Assembly (NCBI GenBank): GCA_052035645.1
Contig: JBPOHK010000017.1
Location: 1-64,000 of the forward strand
Length of the DNA: 64,000 nt
Direction: 5' to 3'
Source of the DNA: RPQJ01 sp052035645
Lineage (GTDB): Bacteria; Pseudomonadota; Gammaproteobacteria; Steroidobacterales; Steroidobacteraceae
This document shows positions 33,847 through 43,392 of the stretch, piece after piece (within the stretch, counting starts at the first letter, position 1; the number at the start of each line of letters is the position of its first letter). The notes under the pieces are model-generated. The model was not told where the DNA came from. It ran no database searches and was given only the letters and a program-made list of their open reading frames with translations. The position numbers and the translations under genes are program-made.

Positions 33847-34044
33847 TCAGTGCAGCCGCGACCACTGGAGCACCTTGACGTCCTGCTGCGGCCGGCCGAA
33901 ATTGCGGGCGATGATGCGCACCGCCTCCTTGAACTCGCGGCCCTGGCGCGGCTGTCCGTCCAGCTCGACCACGCCGCGGTATTCCTGCAGGCCCCGCGGG
34001 TCGGGCTGCTCCACCAGGAAATGGGCGTAGTACTTGATGCTCAT
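33847..34044 (-). CDS. Small conserved-looking protein of unknown function
   Basis: A 65-residue protein, MSIKYYAHFLVEQPDP at the start and a basic KEAVRIIARNFGRPQQDVKVLQWSRLH at the end. It has no signal peptide or membrane segment and looks like a small mixed alpha/beta fold. ATG 34044 is chosen because upstream codons in the open frame are GC-rich filler. A strong terminator follows, which supports a real transcript. I do not recognise the family. Confidence 0.7.
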   Translation of the reverse strand: MSIKYYAHFLVEQPDPRGLQEYRGVVELDGQPRQGREFKEAVRIIARNFGRPQQDVKVLQWSRLH

Positions 34045-34130
34045 GGCTCCGGAAGCTACTGGGCCGACGGGGCCGAAACCGTGACGGCCTCCACACTCCC
34101 CGGCCGGCCGGCCGGCGACCTGCCGAATCC

Positions 34131-34634
34131 ATGACGCGCTACCGCAAATCGCTGCCGCCCGGCTCGAAATATGCAACGGCCGAGGGCGCGCGCCGCCTGC
34201 GCGAGGAACTCGACCACCTCTGGCGCGTGCTGCGTCCGCAGGTCACGCGGGCCGTCCAGGAGGCCGCCGCCCAGGGCGACCGCTCGGAGAACGCCGAGTA
34301 CATCTACGGCAAGAAGCAGCTCCGGGAGATCGACCAGAGGGTGCGTTTCCTGCGCAAGCGGCTCGAGGGCATGGTCGTGGTGAGCCGCCCGCCGGACGAC
34401 CGCAGCCGCATCTATTTCGGCGCCTGGGTGCGACTGGAGGACGAGGCGGGCCGGGAGTCGGAACTGCGCATCGTCGGGCCGGACGAGATCGACCCGGCGC
34501 GCCGCTACGTCAGCATGGACGCACCGCTGGCGCGCGTGCTCATGAAGAAGACGCTCGACGACGAGGTGACCGTCGAGGTGCCGGGCGGACGGATGGCCTA
34601 CGTCGTGACCGGGATCCGCTACGAGGACGAGTGA
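34131..34634 (+). CDS. greB: Transcription elongation factor GreB
   Basis: A 167-residue GreA/GreB-family protein that enters the RNA polymerase secondary channel and stimulates cleavage of backtracked RNA. The N-terminal coiled coil carries GDRSENAEYIYGKKQLREID (about 55-74), whose acidic DRSEN tip coordinates the catalytic metal; the YGKK sequence and the basic patch mark GreB rather than GreA. The C-terminal FKBP-like domain follows (RIYFGAWVRLEDEAG onward). Length is normal. Confidence 0.96.
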   Translation: MTRYRKSLPPGSKYATAEGARRLREELDHLWRVLRPQVTRAVQEAAAQGDRSENAEYIYGKKQLREIDQRVRFLRKRLEGMVVVSRPPDDRSRIYFGAWVRLEDEAGRESELRIVGPDEIDPARRYVSMDAPLARVLMKKTLDDEVTVEVPGGRMAYVVTGIRYEDE

Positions 34635-34668
34635 GCCGGCCCGGCGGCCCGCGCCGCGTTCCGCGCCT

Positions 34669-35067
34669 TCAGTCGCTGCGCGGCAGTCCGTCGCCGCAGT
34701 GCGCCCAGGCCACCCGGTCGGTCCAGTGCACGTGCTGCTGCGGCTCGAGCCCCGCGGCGTCGTCGAGCGTGGCGAGCGTCACGTGGACCTCGCCGGGCCA
34801 GCGCGTCGACTGGAAGAAGAGCGGCGTGCCGCAGCGCCCGCAGAAGCTGCGGACCGCCTCGGGCGACGAACGGTGGCGCTGCAGGTCCCCGGCGCCCGAC
34901 TCGAGCACGAACCCCGCCTCGTCGGCGCCCGCCCAGGTGACGAAGGCCGCGCCCTGCGCACGCCGGCACATGGAGCAGTGGCAGTGGGCGACCCAGCGCG
35001 GCGGCAGCGCGATGCGGTAGCGGACGGCGCCGCAGGCGCAGGAGCCGGATCGGGTGGCCTCGGGCAC
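34669..35067 (-). CDS. GFA-family (glutathione-dependent formaldehyde-activating-like) zinc protein
   Basis: A 132-residue protein with the GFA cysteine pattern: CACGAVRY (C10, C12), HCHCSMCRR (C29, C31, C34) and SFCGRCGTPLFF, binding two zinc ions. Members were first described as formaldehyde-activating, but most have no proven activity. The start is GTG 35067. It is the next gene after homospermidine synthase on the minus strand, separated by a hairpin. Confidence 0.88.
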   Translation of the reverse strand: MPEATRSGSCACGAVRYRIALPPRWVAHCHCSMCRRAQGAAFVTWAGADEAGFVLESGAGDLQRHRSSPEAVRSFCGRCGTPLFFQSTRWPGEVHVTLATLDDAAGLEPQQHVHWTDRVAWAHCGDGLPRSD

Positions 35068-35081
35068 GCGGGGCTCGCGGT

Positions 35082-35111
35082 GCAGGGGGCCGCCCGTGGG
35101 GCGGCCCCTGC
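35082..35111 (-). terminator. Strong hairpin after homospermidine synthase
   Basis: GCAGGGGGCCGCCC and GGGGCGGCCCCTGC pair over about 13 bp with one bulged G and a small loop, starting 3 bases beyond the hss stop. No T-run follows, so it may stabilise the mRNA 3' end or cause attenuated read-through into the GFA gene rather than act as a classic terminator. Confidence 0.5.
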
Positions 35112-35113
35112 TG

Positions 35114-36535
35114 TCAGATGACGCGGACGTTCTTGAACTGCCAGGGATCCGTCTCGTCGAGGTCCTCCGGGAACAGCCGGCCGCGGTCGACGAGCGGGTG
35201 CCACTCGCTGTATTCGCCGACCACCAGGCCGAGGTACGGGCGGCAGACCTCGAGGATCCGCCGGTAATCGAGGTCGTCCGGCTCGACGATGCCCTCGTTC
35301 GGGTTCTCCATGGCCCAGACCAGCCCCGCGAGCACGGCCACCGTGACCTGCAGCGAGGTCGCGTTGTTGTGCGGCGCGAGCTGGCGCGCCTCCTGGATCG
35401 AGAGCTGCGAGCCGTACCAGTACGCGTTCTTCTTGTGGCCCGCGAGCAGCACGCCGAGTTCGTCGATGCCGCTGGTGATCTCCTCCACCATGATCCGCTT
35501 GCGGTCCTGGATCCGCCAGTTGCGCCCCGCCAGCTCGTGCACCGACATCACGGCGTTGTCGCAGGGGTGATAGGCGTAGTGCACCGTCGGGCGGTAGACG
35601 ACCTGCTCGCCGTTCTTCACCGTCAGGTAATCCGAGATCGAGATGGACTCGCCGTGGGTGATCAGGAAGCCGTGAAAATTGCCGGCCAGCGGCGTCCAGG
35701 TGCGCACGCGCGTCGCCGCGCCGGGCTGCATCAGGTAGATGGCGCTCTTGCAGCCGGACTCGTGGCGCTTGCCGTCGCGCGGCCAGTTCTTCTCGTGCGA
35801 GCCCCAGCCGAGCTCGGCCGGCTGCGAGCCCTCGCTCACGAAGCCGTCGACCGACCAGGTGTTGACGAACTCGCCGACTTCCTTCGGATGCCCGTTCGCG
35901 ACCTGCGTGTCGCGCTCCGCGATGTGGATCACCTTCACGCCCAGCTTGTGCGCGAGCGCGGCCCACTGCGCGCGGGTGTTCGGGTCGCCGTGGTCCACGC
36001 CCGTGTCGGTGGCGATGTTGATCATCGCCTGCTTGACGAAGTGCGAGACCAGTCCCGGGTTGGCGCCGTGGGTCAGCACGGCGGTCGGGGCGCTCTTGCG
36101 CGTGTCGCGCAGCGCGAGGGCCTCTTCGCGCAGTGCATAGTTGGTGCGCCGGGCCGGGGCGATGGTCAGGTCGGTGTAGCCGCCGGCCCACGGCTCGATG
36201 CAGGTGTCCAGGTAGAGCGCGCCGACCTCCCAGCAGAAGCGCACCAGCGCGATCGAGGAGACGTCGACCGAGAGGTTCAGGACGAAATCGCCGCGGCCGA
36301 CCAGCGGGTTGAGCACGCTCTTGTGGTTCTCCCGGGTGAGCGCGTGCTTGACGTAGCGCACGCCGTACTCGGCGGCGACCTTCGACCCGGCGTCGTCGGC
36401 CGTCACGATGGTGATCTGCTCGGGCTTGATGCCGACGTGCCGCAGGATCAGCGGCAGGACGCCCTGGCCGATGCTGCCGAAGCCGATGAAAACCAGGCGA
36501 CCCGGAAATGCCACGTGAACGGGGTAGTTAGTCAT
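35114..36535 (-). CDS. hss: Homospermidine synthase
   Basis: A 473-residue NAD-dependent enzyme that joins aminobutyl units of putrescine (or spermidine) to give sym-homospermidine. The Rossmann motif GFGSIGQGVLPLI is near residues 17-29; later THGANPGLVSHF and the WSVDGFVSEG and HPCDNAVMSVHELAG segments match bacterial HSS. Length agrees with the family (about 477). ATG 36535 is preferred; a longer frame upstream lacks homology. The putrescine precursor pathway starts with SpeA encoded 2 kb away. Confidence 0.93.
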   Translation of the reverse strand: MTNYPVHVAFPGRLVFIGFGSIGQGVLPLILRHVGIKPEQITIVTADDAGSKVAAEYGVRYVKHALTRENHKSVLNPLVGRGDFVLNLSVDVSSIALVRFCWEVGALYLDTCIEPWAGGYTDLTIAPARRTNYALREEALALRDTRKSAPTAVLTHGANPGLVSHFVKQAMINIATDTGVDHGDPNTRAQWAALAHKLGVKVIHIAERDTQVANGHPKEVGEFVNTWSVDGFVSEGSQPAELGWGSHEKNWPRDGKRHESGCKSAIYLMQPGAATRVRTWTPLAGNFHGFLITHGESISISDYLTVKNGEQVVYRPTVHYAYHPCDNAVMSVHELAGRNWRIQDRKRIMVEEITSGIDELGVLLAGHKKNAYWYGSQLSIQEARQLAPHNNATSLQVTVAVLAGLVWAMENPNEGIVEPDDLDYRRILEVCRPYLGLVVGEYSEWHPLVDRGRLFPEDLDETDPWQFKNVRVI

Positions 36536-36635
36536 GATCGTTGCGCTGGGACCTTCGTGCTCGGGAGTCGAACGAGCACGGGATTCTAGCCGGAATCGGC
36601 GCGGCCGGCGCAGGGGGTGGCGGTCGCGCTCGGAT

Positions 36636-37313
36636 TCAGCCGCGCGTAGCGACGTCCCGCCAGTGCGGCGGATAGGTGCGGGCATAGCCCGGGAGCTGCT
36701 CCATGCGCGCGATCCAGCGGGCGATGGCCGGGTAGTTGCGGTCGATCGGCACGAAGCGCTCGCGCAGTTCGGCGGCCTCGCGGCGCTCCATCGCCCGCAG
36801 CAGCAGCATGATCTGCGGGAAGACGGTCATGTCCGCGGCCGAGACCTGCTGGCCGACCAGCCAGTCCGAGCCGGCCAGCCGGTCCTCGATGGTGCGCGCC
36901 TCCGCGGCCATGACGTGCATCGCGCGCGTGACCTCCTCGACCTTCTCCGCGAGGGTGTCGAAGAAGACCGCCGCCACGATCTCGAGCAGCGGCTGCTCGG
37001 CGTACGCCTGGTACTCGCAGATCACGCGCAGGATCGTCGCGGCCTCCTCGGGCGAGCGGCCGAACAGCGGCGGCTCGGGGTGCTTGCGGTCCAGGTAGAG
37101 CAGGCACGCCAGCGACTCGTACACGACGAAGTCGCCGTCCCTGAGCACCGGCACGCGCCCGCGCGGGTTCATGCGCAGCATCTGCGGCGAGCGGTGCTCC
37201 TGCTCGGTGAAGTCGAGCAGGTGCGAGTCGTACGCGAGCTGCTTGTACTCGAGGGCGAGCTGGACGCGCCAGGAATACGGGCTGCCGCTGCCCCAGTACA
37301 GTTCGAGCGCCAT
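36636..37313 (-). CDS. Glutathione S-transferase family protein
   Basis: A 225-residue soluble GST. The thioredoxin-like N-domain has LYWGSGSPYSWRVQLALEYK (candidate catalytic Ser in SGSPYS), RGRVPVLRDGDFVVYESLACLLYLD with the conserved cis-Pro and ES pair that hold glutathione. The C-terminal helical domain carries LAGSDWLVGQQVSAADMTVFP (N-capping box). Specific substrate is unknown. It is divergent to the sulfurtransferase gene. Confidence 0.9.
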   Translation of the reverse strand: MALELYWGSGSPYSWRVQLALEYKQLAYDSHLLDFTEQEHRSPQMLRMNPRGRVPVLRDGDFVVYESLACLLYLDRKHPEPPLFGRSPEEAATILRVICEYQAYAEQPLLEIVAAVFFDTLAEKVEEVTRAMHVMAAEARTIEDRLAGSDWLVGQQVSAADMTVFPQIMLLLRAMERREAAELRERFVPIDRNYPAIARWIARMEQLPGYARTYPPHWRDVATRG

Positions 37314-37391
37314 GCGCCATTCTCCGCCAACCGCGCGCACAATAGCGCCGCGGCGCCGGGATTGTACTGAGGGCGGCCGCGGGAGGGCACC

Positions 37392-38270
37392 GTGTCACAG
37401 AACGAAGGCGCCGGGCCGGCCTGGCGCACGCTGGTCGAGGCCGGCGAACTCGCCGCGCGCCTCGACGACCCCGGGTTGCGCATCTTCGACTGCCGCTTCG
37501 ACCGGATGCAGCCCGGGGCCGGCGCGGAGCGCTACGCCGGGGGACACCTGCCGCACGCCGCGTTCGCCGACCTCAACCGAGATCTCTCGGCCGCGCCGAC
37601 CCCGACCAGCGGTCGCCATCCCCTGCCCGACCCGGACGCGTTCGCCGCCTGGCTGGGTGCGGCGGGTGTCGACGGGACGACGCAGGTCGTCGCGTACGAC
37701 GACGCGGGCGGCATGTTCGCCGCCCGGCTCTGGTGGATGCTGCGCTGGCTCGGGCACGACGCCGTCGCGGTGCTCGACGGCGGTCTGCGCCGCTGGCAGG
37801 CGCTCGGGCTGCCGCTGAGCCGGGACGTGCCGGCCGCCCGCCCGCGGCGGTTCGCCCCGCGGTTGCGCGGCGCCGGCGCGGTGGATGCGGGCACCGTGCA
37901 GGCCGCGGCGCGGGACGGCGCGCAGCGCGTGGTCGATGCGCGCGCCGCGGAGCGCTACCGTGGCGAGGTCGAGCCCATTGACCGGGTCGCGGGTCACGTC
38001 CCCGGCGCCCGCAACCACCCGTCGTCGTCGCTGCTCGGGGCGGACGGGCGCTTCCTGCCGCCCGACGAGCTGCGCCGGACGCTGCTCGCGACGCTCGACG
38101 GCGTGCCCCCGCAGCGCACGGCCGTGTACTGCGGCTCGGGCGTCACCGCGTGCCACGTGCTGCTCGCGCTCGAGCACACCGGGCTGCCCGGCGCGCGGCT
38201 CTATCCCGGCTCGTGGAGCGAGTGGTCGCGCGATCCCGCGCGGCCCGTCGCCACCGGCGCCGCGCCCTGA
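37392..38270 (+). CDS. sseA: Sulfurtransferase, 3-mercaptopyruvate/thiosulfate type
   Basis: A 292-residue protein with two rhodanese domains. The N-terminal inactive domain spans about 10-145 and the C-terminal one 160-285. The active-site loop is CGSGVTA with C247; CGSGVTA is the loop of 3-mercaptopyruvate sulfurtransferases, whereas thiosulfate-specific rhodaneses have CRKGVTA. The start is GTG 37392, preceded by GGGAGGG. Confidence 0.92.
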   Translation: MSQNEGAGPAWRTLVEAGELAARLDDPGLRIFDCRFDRMQPGAGAERYAGGHLPHAAFADLNRDLSAAPTPTSGRHPLPDPDAFAAWLGAAGVDGTTQVVAYDDAGGMFAARLWWMLRWLGHDAVAVLDGGLRRWQALGLPLSRDVPAARPRRFAPRLRGAGAVDAGTVQAAARDGAQRVVDARAAERYRGEVEPIDRVAGHVPGARNHPSSSLLGADGRFLPPDELRRTLLATLDGVPPQRTAVYCGSGVTACHVLLALEHTGLPGARLYPGSWSEWSRDPARPVATGAAP

Positions 38271-38291
38271 GCGCGACCGTGCCCGGACCCC

Positions 38292-38319
38292 TTCAAATGC
38301 AGCGCGCTTCTGCTATCGT
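38292..38319 (+). promoter_or_regulatory. Candidate promoter of speA
   Basis: TTCAAA (38292-38297), 16 bases, TATCGT (38314-38319). Both hexamers are partial matches to sigma-70 elements; the GTG start lies 39 bases downstream. Confidence 0.4.
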
Positions 38320-38358
38320 GCGCGCCTCTTTTCTGGGCCCCGCGCGGAACCAACGCCC

Positions 38359-40308
<1,950 letters not shown>

Positions 40309-40324
40309 CGGACCGCGCCGGCCC

Positions 40325-40897
40325 TCAGCGCGGCGCCTGCGCGCCGAGCAGCACCAGCACGCCCAGCGCGAAGAAGATCGCCGCTGCGACGGCGTGCACC
40401 ACGCGCATCGGCAGCCTGCGCGCGGCCACCTCGCCGAGCAGCACCGCGGGCACGTTGGCGATCATCATGCCGAGCGTCGTGCCGGCGACCACCATGGGCA
40501 GCGACGGATAGGTGGCCGCAAGCGCGACCGTCGCGATCTGCGTCTTGTCGCCCATCTCCAGCAGGAAGAAGGCGACGAAGGTCGTGAGGAACACGCCGTA
40601 CCGCGGCGGCGGGGCGTTCTCCCGGTCGTCGAGCCGGTCGGGGACCAGCATCCACGCGGCCATGGCGATGAACGAGAGGCCGAGGATCCAGCGCATGGCG
40701 GACGGGCCGATCGCGGCCGCGAGCCACGCGCCGAGCGCGCCGGCGAGGAAGTGGTTGGCCAGCGTGGCGAGCAGGATTCCGGCGATGATCGGCGCCGGCC
40801 TGCGCCAGCGCGCGGCCAGCACGAGCGCGAGCAGCTGCGTCTTGTCGCCGATCTCGGCGAGCGCAACCACACCTGTCGACACGAGCAGAGCTTCCAC
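40325..40897 (-). CDS. GDT1/TMEM165-family cation exporter
   Basis: A 190-residue membrane protein of six predicted helices made of two homologous halves, each with the signature E-x-GDKTQ: EIGDKTQLLALVLA near residue 15 and EMGDKTQIATVALA near residue 115. Bacterial members export manganese (MneA/Mnx type) or other divalent cations. GTG 40897 places the first signature at the usual distance from the N-terminus. No Mn riboswitch of the yybP-ykoY type could be recognised upstream. Confidence 0.88.
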   Translation of the reverse strand: MEALLVSTGVVALAEIGDKTQLLALVLAARWRRPAPIIAGILLATLANHFLAGALGAWLAAAIGPSAMRWILGLSFIAMAAWMLVPDRLDDRENAPPPRYGVFLTTFVAFFLLEMGDKTQIATVALAATYPSLPMVVAGTTLGMMIANVPAVLLGEVAARRLPMRVVHAVAAAIFFALGVLVLLGAQAPR

Positions 40898-41053
40898 CGG
40901 CGAGTCACCCGTCGTTGATCGCGTGCAGCCGCCTGCCCCGCGTTGGCGGCGGCGATGATACCGAAGCACGGTGTCACGCACCCGACCTCCTCCCGTCACG
41001 CTGCCGTCACGGCCTTGCGGTGTAGTGCGCGCACGCACCGGAGGAGGTGGAAC

Positions 41054-41266
41054 ATGCTCGAGGATTCGCTCGATCCGCGACCGCTGTCGGACATTCCCGG
41101 CCGCCAGTCCGATTCGTCGGCCCTGCTCGCGGCACTGCAGCGCGACCCCGCCGCGATCACGCGCAACTGGCACGACCGGCGCAGCGCCTGGGCCAACCTC
41201 GCGGAACTGCGTCACTGGATCGACCGTTCGCCGCGCGGTCCGGCGCCGGACGGCACGCCCGGCTGA
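41054..41266 (+). CDS. Small hypothetical protein (70 residues)
   Basis: A 70-residue soluble protein with a central acid/basic helix (LAALQRDPAAITRNWHDRRSAWANLAELRHWI). The case for a real gene is a very strong ribosome-binding site, GGAGGAGG at 41040-41047, six bases before the ATG, and a branched hairpin with a T-run downstream. I recognise no family. Confidence 0.6.
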   Translation: MLEDSLDPRPLSDIPGRQSDSSALLAALQRDPAAITRNWHDRRSAWANLAELRHWIDRSPRGPAPDGTPG

Positions 41267-41279
41267 GCGCTCGCCAAAT

Positions 41280-41345
41280 GTCCGGACCTTTGTCCCACCG
41301 CCTGGCGCGGGGGACGGAACGCGCCCCGGCCCGGACCAATTTTTT
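41280..41345 (+). terminator. Branched terminator-like hairpin after the 70-residue gene
   Basis: GTCCGG (41280-41285) pairs with CCGGAC (41331-41336), enclosing a second stem GTCCC/GGGAC; six T residues follow at 41340-41345. The long loop makes it a weaker candidate than a simple hairpin. Confidence 0.4.
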
Positions 41346-41366
41346 GCGCTGCATCAACGATTTAGG

Positions 41367-41394
41367 TTGACAGGCCCCCACTTTTCATTAAATT
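41367..41394 (+). promoter_or_regulatory. Sigma-70 promoter candidate with no downstream gene
   Basis: Consensus TTGACA (41367-41372), 16 bases, TAAATT (41389-41394) within one of the few AT-rich stretches of the window. The next clear start codon is 500 bases away, so it may drive a small RNA or a very long leader of the RRM gene. Confidence 0.55.
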
Positions 41395-41645
41395 GGGACG
41401 TGGTCAAATTTTGAGCACACCGTGGCGCCCCGGCGCCGGCACCGGAAATCGGACAGTTCGAACCCGTTTCATCAGCAGCAGGTTGGCCTCTCGCGCCCTT
41501 TTCCGGTGATCGTTTCCCTACATCCTGACGTTCCAGCCCTCTGTGCCGCATTTTTCGCGGGATATCAGAGTGTTAGCCATATTCGGCGGATCGGTGCGGA
41601 GCGCGGATCCAGACGGCGTCAGGCCGGGAGGGTGTCGCTAGACCG

Positions 41646-41671
41646 TTGATTTTTGGGGGGTGTGGTAGACT
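41646..41671 (+). promoter_or_regulatory. Candidate promoter of the RRM gene
   Basis: TAGACT (41666-41671) is a good -10 preceded by TGG; TTGATT at 41646-41651 is a possible -35, but the spacer of 14 is short. It would give a leader of about 220 bases. Confidence 0.4.
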
Positions 41672-41703
41672 GTGCCGCGATCGTTGCCCGTCCGGGTCTT
41701 GCA

Positions 41704-41722
41704 GGACGCCTGTCTGGCGTCC
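41704..41722 (+). other. Leader hairpin upstream of the RRM gene
   Basis: GGACGCC and GGCGTCC form a perfect 7 bp stem around TGTCT. A second stem, CGCCGG/CCGGCG, lies at 41773-41794. Together they suggest a structured 5' leader. Confidence 0.4.
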
Positions 41723-41896
41723 GGTCTTAAGCCGAAACGTCTTCGATCAGGTGACAGGATCCGTCGCTGGAGCGCCGGCAGCAAATGCCCGGCGAGACAA
41801 CAGACGCTCGGCTGCGTACCCCTGTTTGCGTTGGTAGTGCCGGCTGGCCCGCGAGGGTTCAGGACCGGTTGATTTGCAATCTCTGAGGATGTTCGA

Positions 41897-42277
41897 ATGA
41901 CCAAGATCTACGTGGGCAATCTGCCTTTTTCGGCCACCGATACGGACGTGCGCGACCTGTTCGCACAGCACGGCACGGTCGAGTCCGTGGCCCTGCCGAC
42001 CGACCGTGAAACCGGCCGGCCGCGCGGCTTCGGCTTCGTCGAAATGCCGCAGGCCGATGCCCAGCGCGCCATGGCAGCCCTGAACGGCTTCAACATGGGC
42101 GGGCGTCCCCTGCGCGTGAACGAAGCCCAGGATCGTCCCCGCACCGGCGGCGGCGGCGGCGGCCCGCGTGGCGGCGGTCGCTCCGGCGGCTTCGGCGGCG
42201 GTGGTGGCGGCGGCTACGGCGGCGGTGGCGGTGGTGGCTACGGCGGCGGTGGCGGCGGCGGTCAGCGTCGCTGGTAA
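41897..42277 (+). CDS. RRM-domain glycine-rich RNA-binding protein
   Basis: A 126-residue protein with one RNA-recognition motif (1-78): RNP2 IYVGNL at 4-9 and RNP1 RGFGFVEM at 43-50, carrying the aromatic residues that stack on RNA bases. A Gly-rich tail (84-126) contains GGGYGGGGGGG repeats encoded by GGC/GGT runs. Such single-RRM proteins resemble cold-inducible Rbp proteins and act as RNA chaperones. GAGGA at 41885-41889 is the ribosome-binding site. A long structured leader and a clean terminator surround it, so it is a monocistronic gene probably under post-transcriptional control. Confidence 0.93.
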   Translation: MTKIYVGNLPFSATDTDVRDLFAQHGTVESVALPTDRETGRPRGFGFVEMPQADAQRAMAALNGFNMGGRPLRVNEAQDRPRTGGGGGGPRGGGRSGGFGGGGGGGYGGGGGGGYGGGGGGGQRRW

Positions 42278-42332
42278 GTCACTCGGCGGCAGCCAGCCGC
42301 CGATCCTGACACCACGAGCCCTGTGACCCGTG

Positions 42333-42358
42333 AAGGCCCGGTGCGAGCCGGGCCTTTG
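42333..42358 (+). terminator. Rho-independent terminator of the RRM gene
   Basis: AAGGCCCGG (42333-42341) pairs with CCGGGCCTT (42348-42356) around a six-base loop and is followed by a short T-run. Because the stem ends in A and T stretches on both sides it may also serve the convergent sugar-kinase gene. Confidence 0.75.
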
Positions 42359-42399
42359 CGACTGAGGCCGTGCCAGACTGCAGCGTCCGGCCCGCGGAT

Positions 42400-43392
42400 T
42401 CACGCCGCCGGGCCGGATTCTTTGCGCAACCGCTCCAGGGCGACTGACGCCAGCGGCCTGCCGAGCAGGCGAGCCGCGTACAGAGCGGCGCCCACGCCCG
42501 GGTCCAGCAGCGGCGGGCGCAGTTCGAAGTCCGGGCAGCGCTCGGACAGGCGAGCCCGCAGCGGCTCGACCAGCCAGTTCCCGCCCCGGAACAAGCCTCC
42601 CGAATATGAAACGGCGACCGGCCGGCCGGGTGCGAACCCCAGCCGGGCGCGGATCGCGTCCGCGACCTGCGCGAGTTCGGCGCCGGCGACGGCGAGCACG
42701 GACTGCGCGGCCGCGTCGCCCTGCCCGGCCGCCTCGACGACCAGCCGGCTCAGCGCCGCGATCTCGTCGCGTGTCGCGCGGCCCATGACGCGCGCGCAGA
42801 GATCGAGGTCCTGCTGCAGCTCGAAATGGCGACGGACGATCGCCTGCAATGGGCCTGGCGGCAGTCGGCCGTCAGACATCCGGCTGAACAGGTTGAGTCC
42901 CTGGATCGCCACCCAGTAGGCCGAGCCTTCGTCCCCGAACAGCTCGCCCCAGCCGCTCGCGCGCGCCGCCCGACCTCCGCACTCGCCATAGCCGATCGCG
43001 CCCGTGCCGGCCACCAGCCCGATGCCGTCCGCGGCGGCGAGGGACCCGGCCCAGGTGCAGATCATGTCGTTTCCGCATCGATAGCGATGGTGCCCGAGCA
43101 GGGCCGCAGGCAGGGCATCGAGGCTGGCCTGCAGCGCGCTGTCCTCGCCGTGCGCGGGCAGGCCGAAGAACGCGTACTCCACGTCGTCCGCACCCGCCTG
43201 CGCCTGCCGCATCAGCTCGCCGAGGCCGCCTCGCAAGACTTCGCGCAACCCCTCGAGCCCCACCTGCAGGTGATAGGAACCGGATGCGCGGTGCCGGGCC
43301 GCCACGCGACCCGTACGCTCCAGCAGCACGAAGTCCGTCTTGGTGCCGCCGCCGTCGACGCCGAGCAGCAGTTCGCGCGCCATGCCCGTCAT
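42400..43392 (-). CDS. BadF/BadG-type sugar kinase, probable N-acetylgalactosamine/galactosamine kinase
   Basis: A 330-residue ASKHA-fold kinase. The phosphate-1 motif LLLGVDGGGTKTDFVLLE is at 6-23, followed by GNDMICTWAGSLAAADGIGLVAGTGAIG (phosphate-2) and SYSGGLFRGGNWL. This is the BadF/BadG/BcrA/BcrD ATPase family, which includes N-acetylglucosamine kinase and the AgaK kinase of non-PTS GalNAc pathways. Context (AgaS, GatZ, AgaR-like regulator) favours an AgaK role; that substrate is inference. The start overlaps the agaS stop as ATGA. It is the last gene of a five-gene overlapping operon. Confidence 0.85.
   Translation of the reverse strand: MTGMARELLLGVDGGGTKTDFVLLERTGRVAARHRASGSYHLQVGLEGLREVLRGGLGELMRQAQAGADDVEYAFFGLPAHGEDSALQASLDALPAALLGHHRYRCGNDMICTWAGSLAAADGIGLVAGTGAIGYGECGGRAARASGWGELFGDEGSAYWVAIQGLNLFSRMSDGRLPPGPLQAIVRRHFELQQDLDLCARVMGRATRDEIAALSRLVVEAAGQGDAAAQSVLAVAGAELAQVADAIRARLGFAPGRPVAVSYSGGLFRGGNWLVEPLRARLSERCPDFELRPPLLDPGVGAALYAARLLGRPLASVALERLRKESGPAA

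Larger units (their letters stand above)
41267..41896. other. Gene-poor 630 bp interval before the RRM gene
   Basis: No convincing protein gene. Contents in order: terminator-like hairpin (41280-41345), an AT-richer patch with a sigma-70 promoter (41367-41394), about 240 bases of unassigned sequence, a second promoter-like element (41646-41671), and a structured leader running into the RRM gene with hairpins at 41704-41722 and 41773-41794. Confidence 0.6.

Noticed and set aside
35082..35111. A riboswitch in front of the GFA gene.
   Set aside because: It is a simple hairpin next to the hss stop codon with no further structure; a 3'-end hairpin explains it.
40898..41053. Possible yybP-ykoY manganese riboswitch upstream of the GDT1-type exporter.
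   Set aside because: Such riboswitches often precede this family, but I could not find the conserved internal loops in the minus-strand leader.
41422..41649. A 75-residue GTG-initiated open frame in the gene-poor interval.
   Set aside because: No ribosome-binding site, basic low-information sequence and no recognisable domain; more likely non-coding.
42140..42275. Tandem GGC/GGT repeats.
   Set aside because: They encode the Gly-rich tail of the RRM protein and are not a CRISPR or an independent repeat array.
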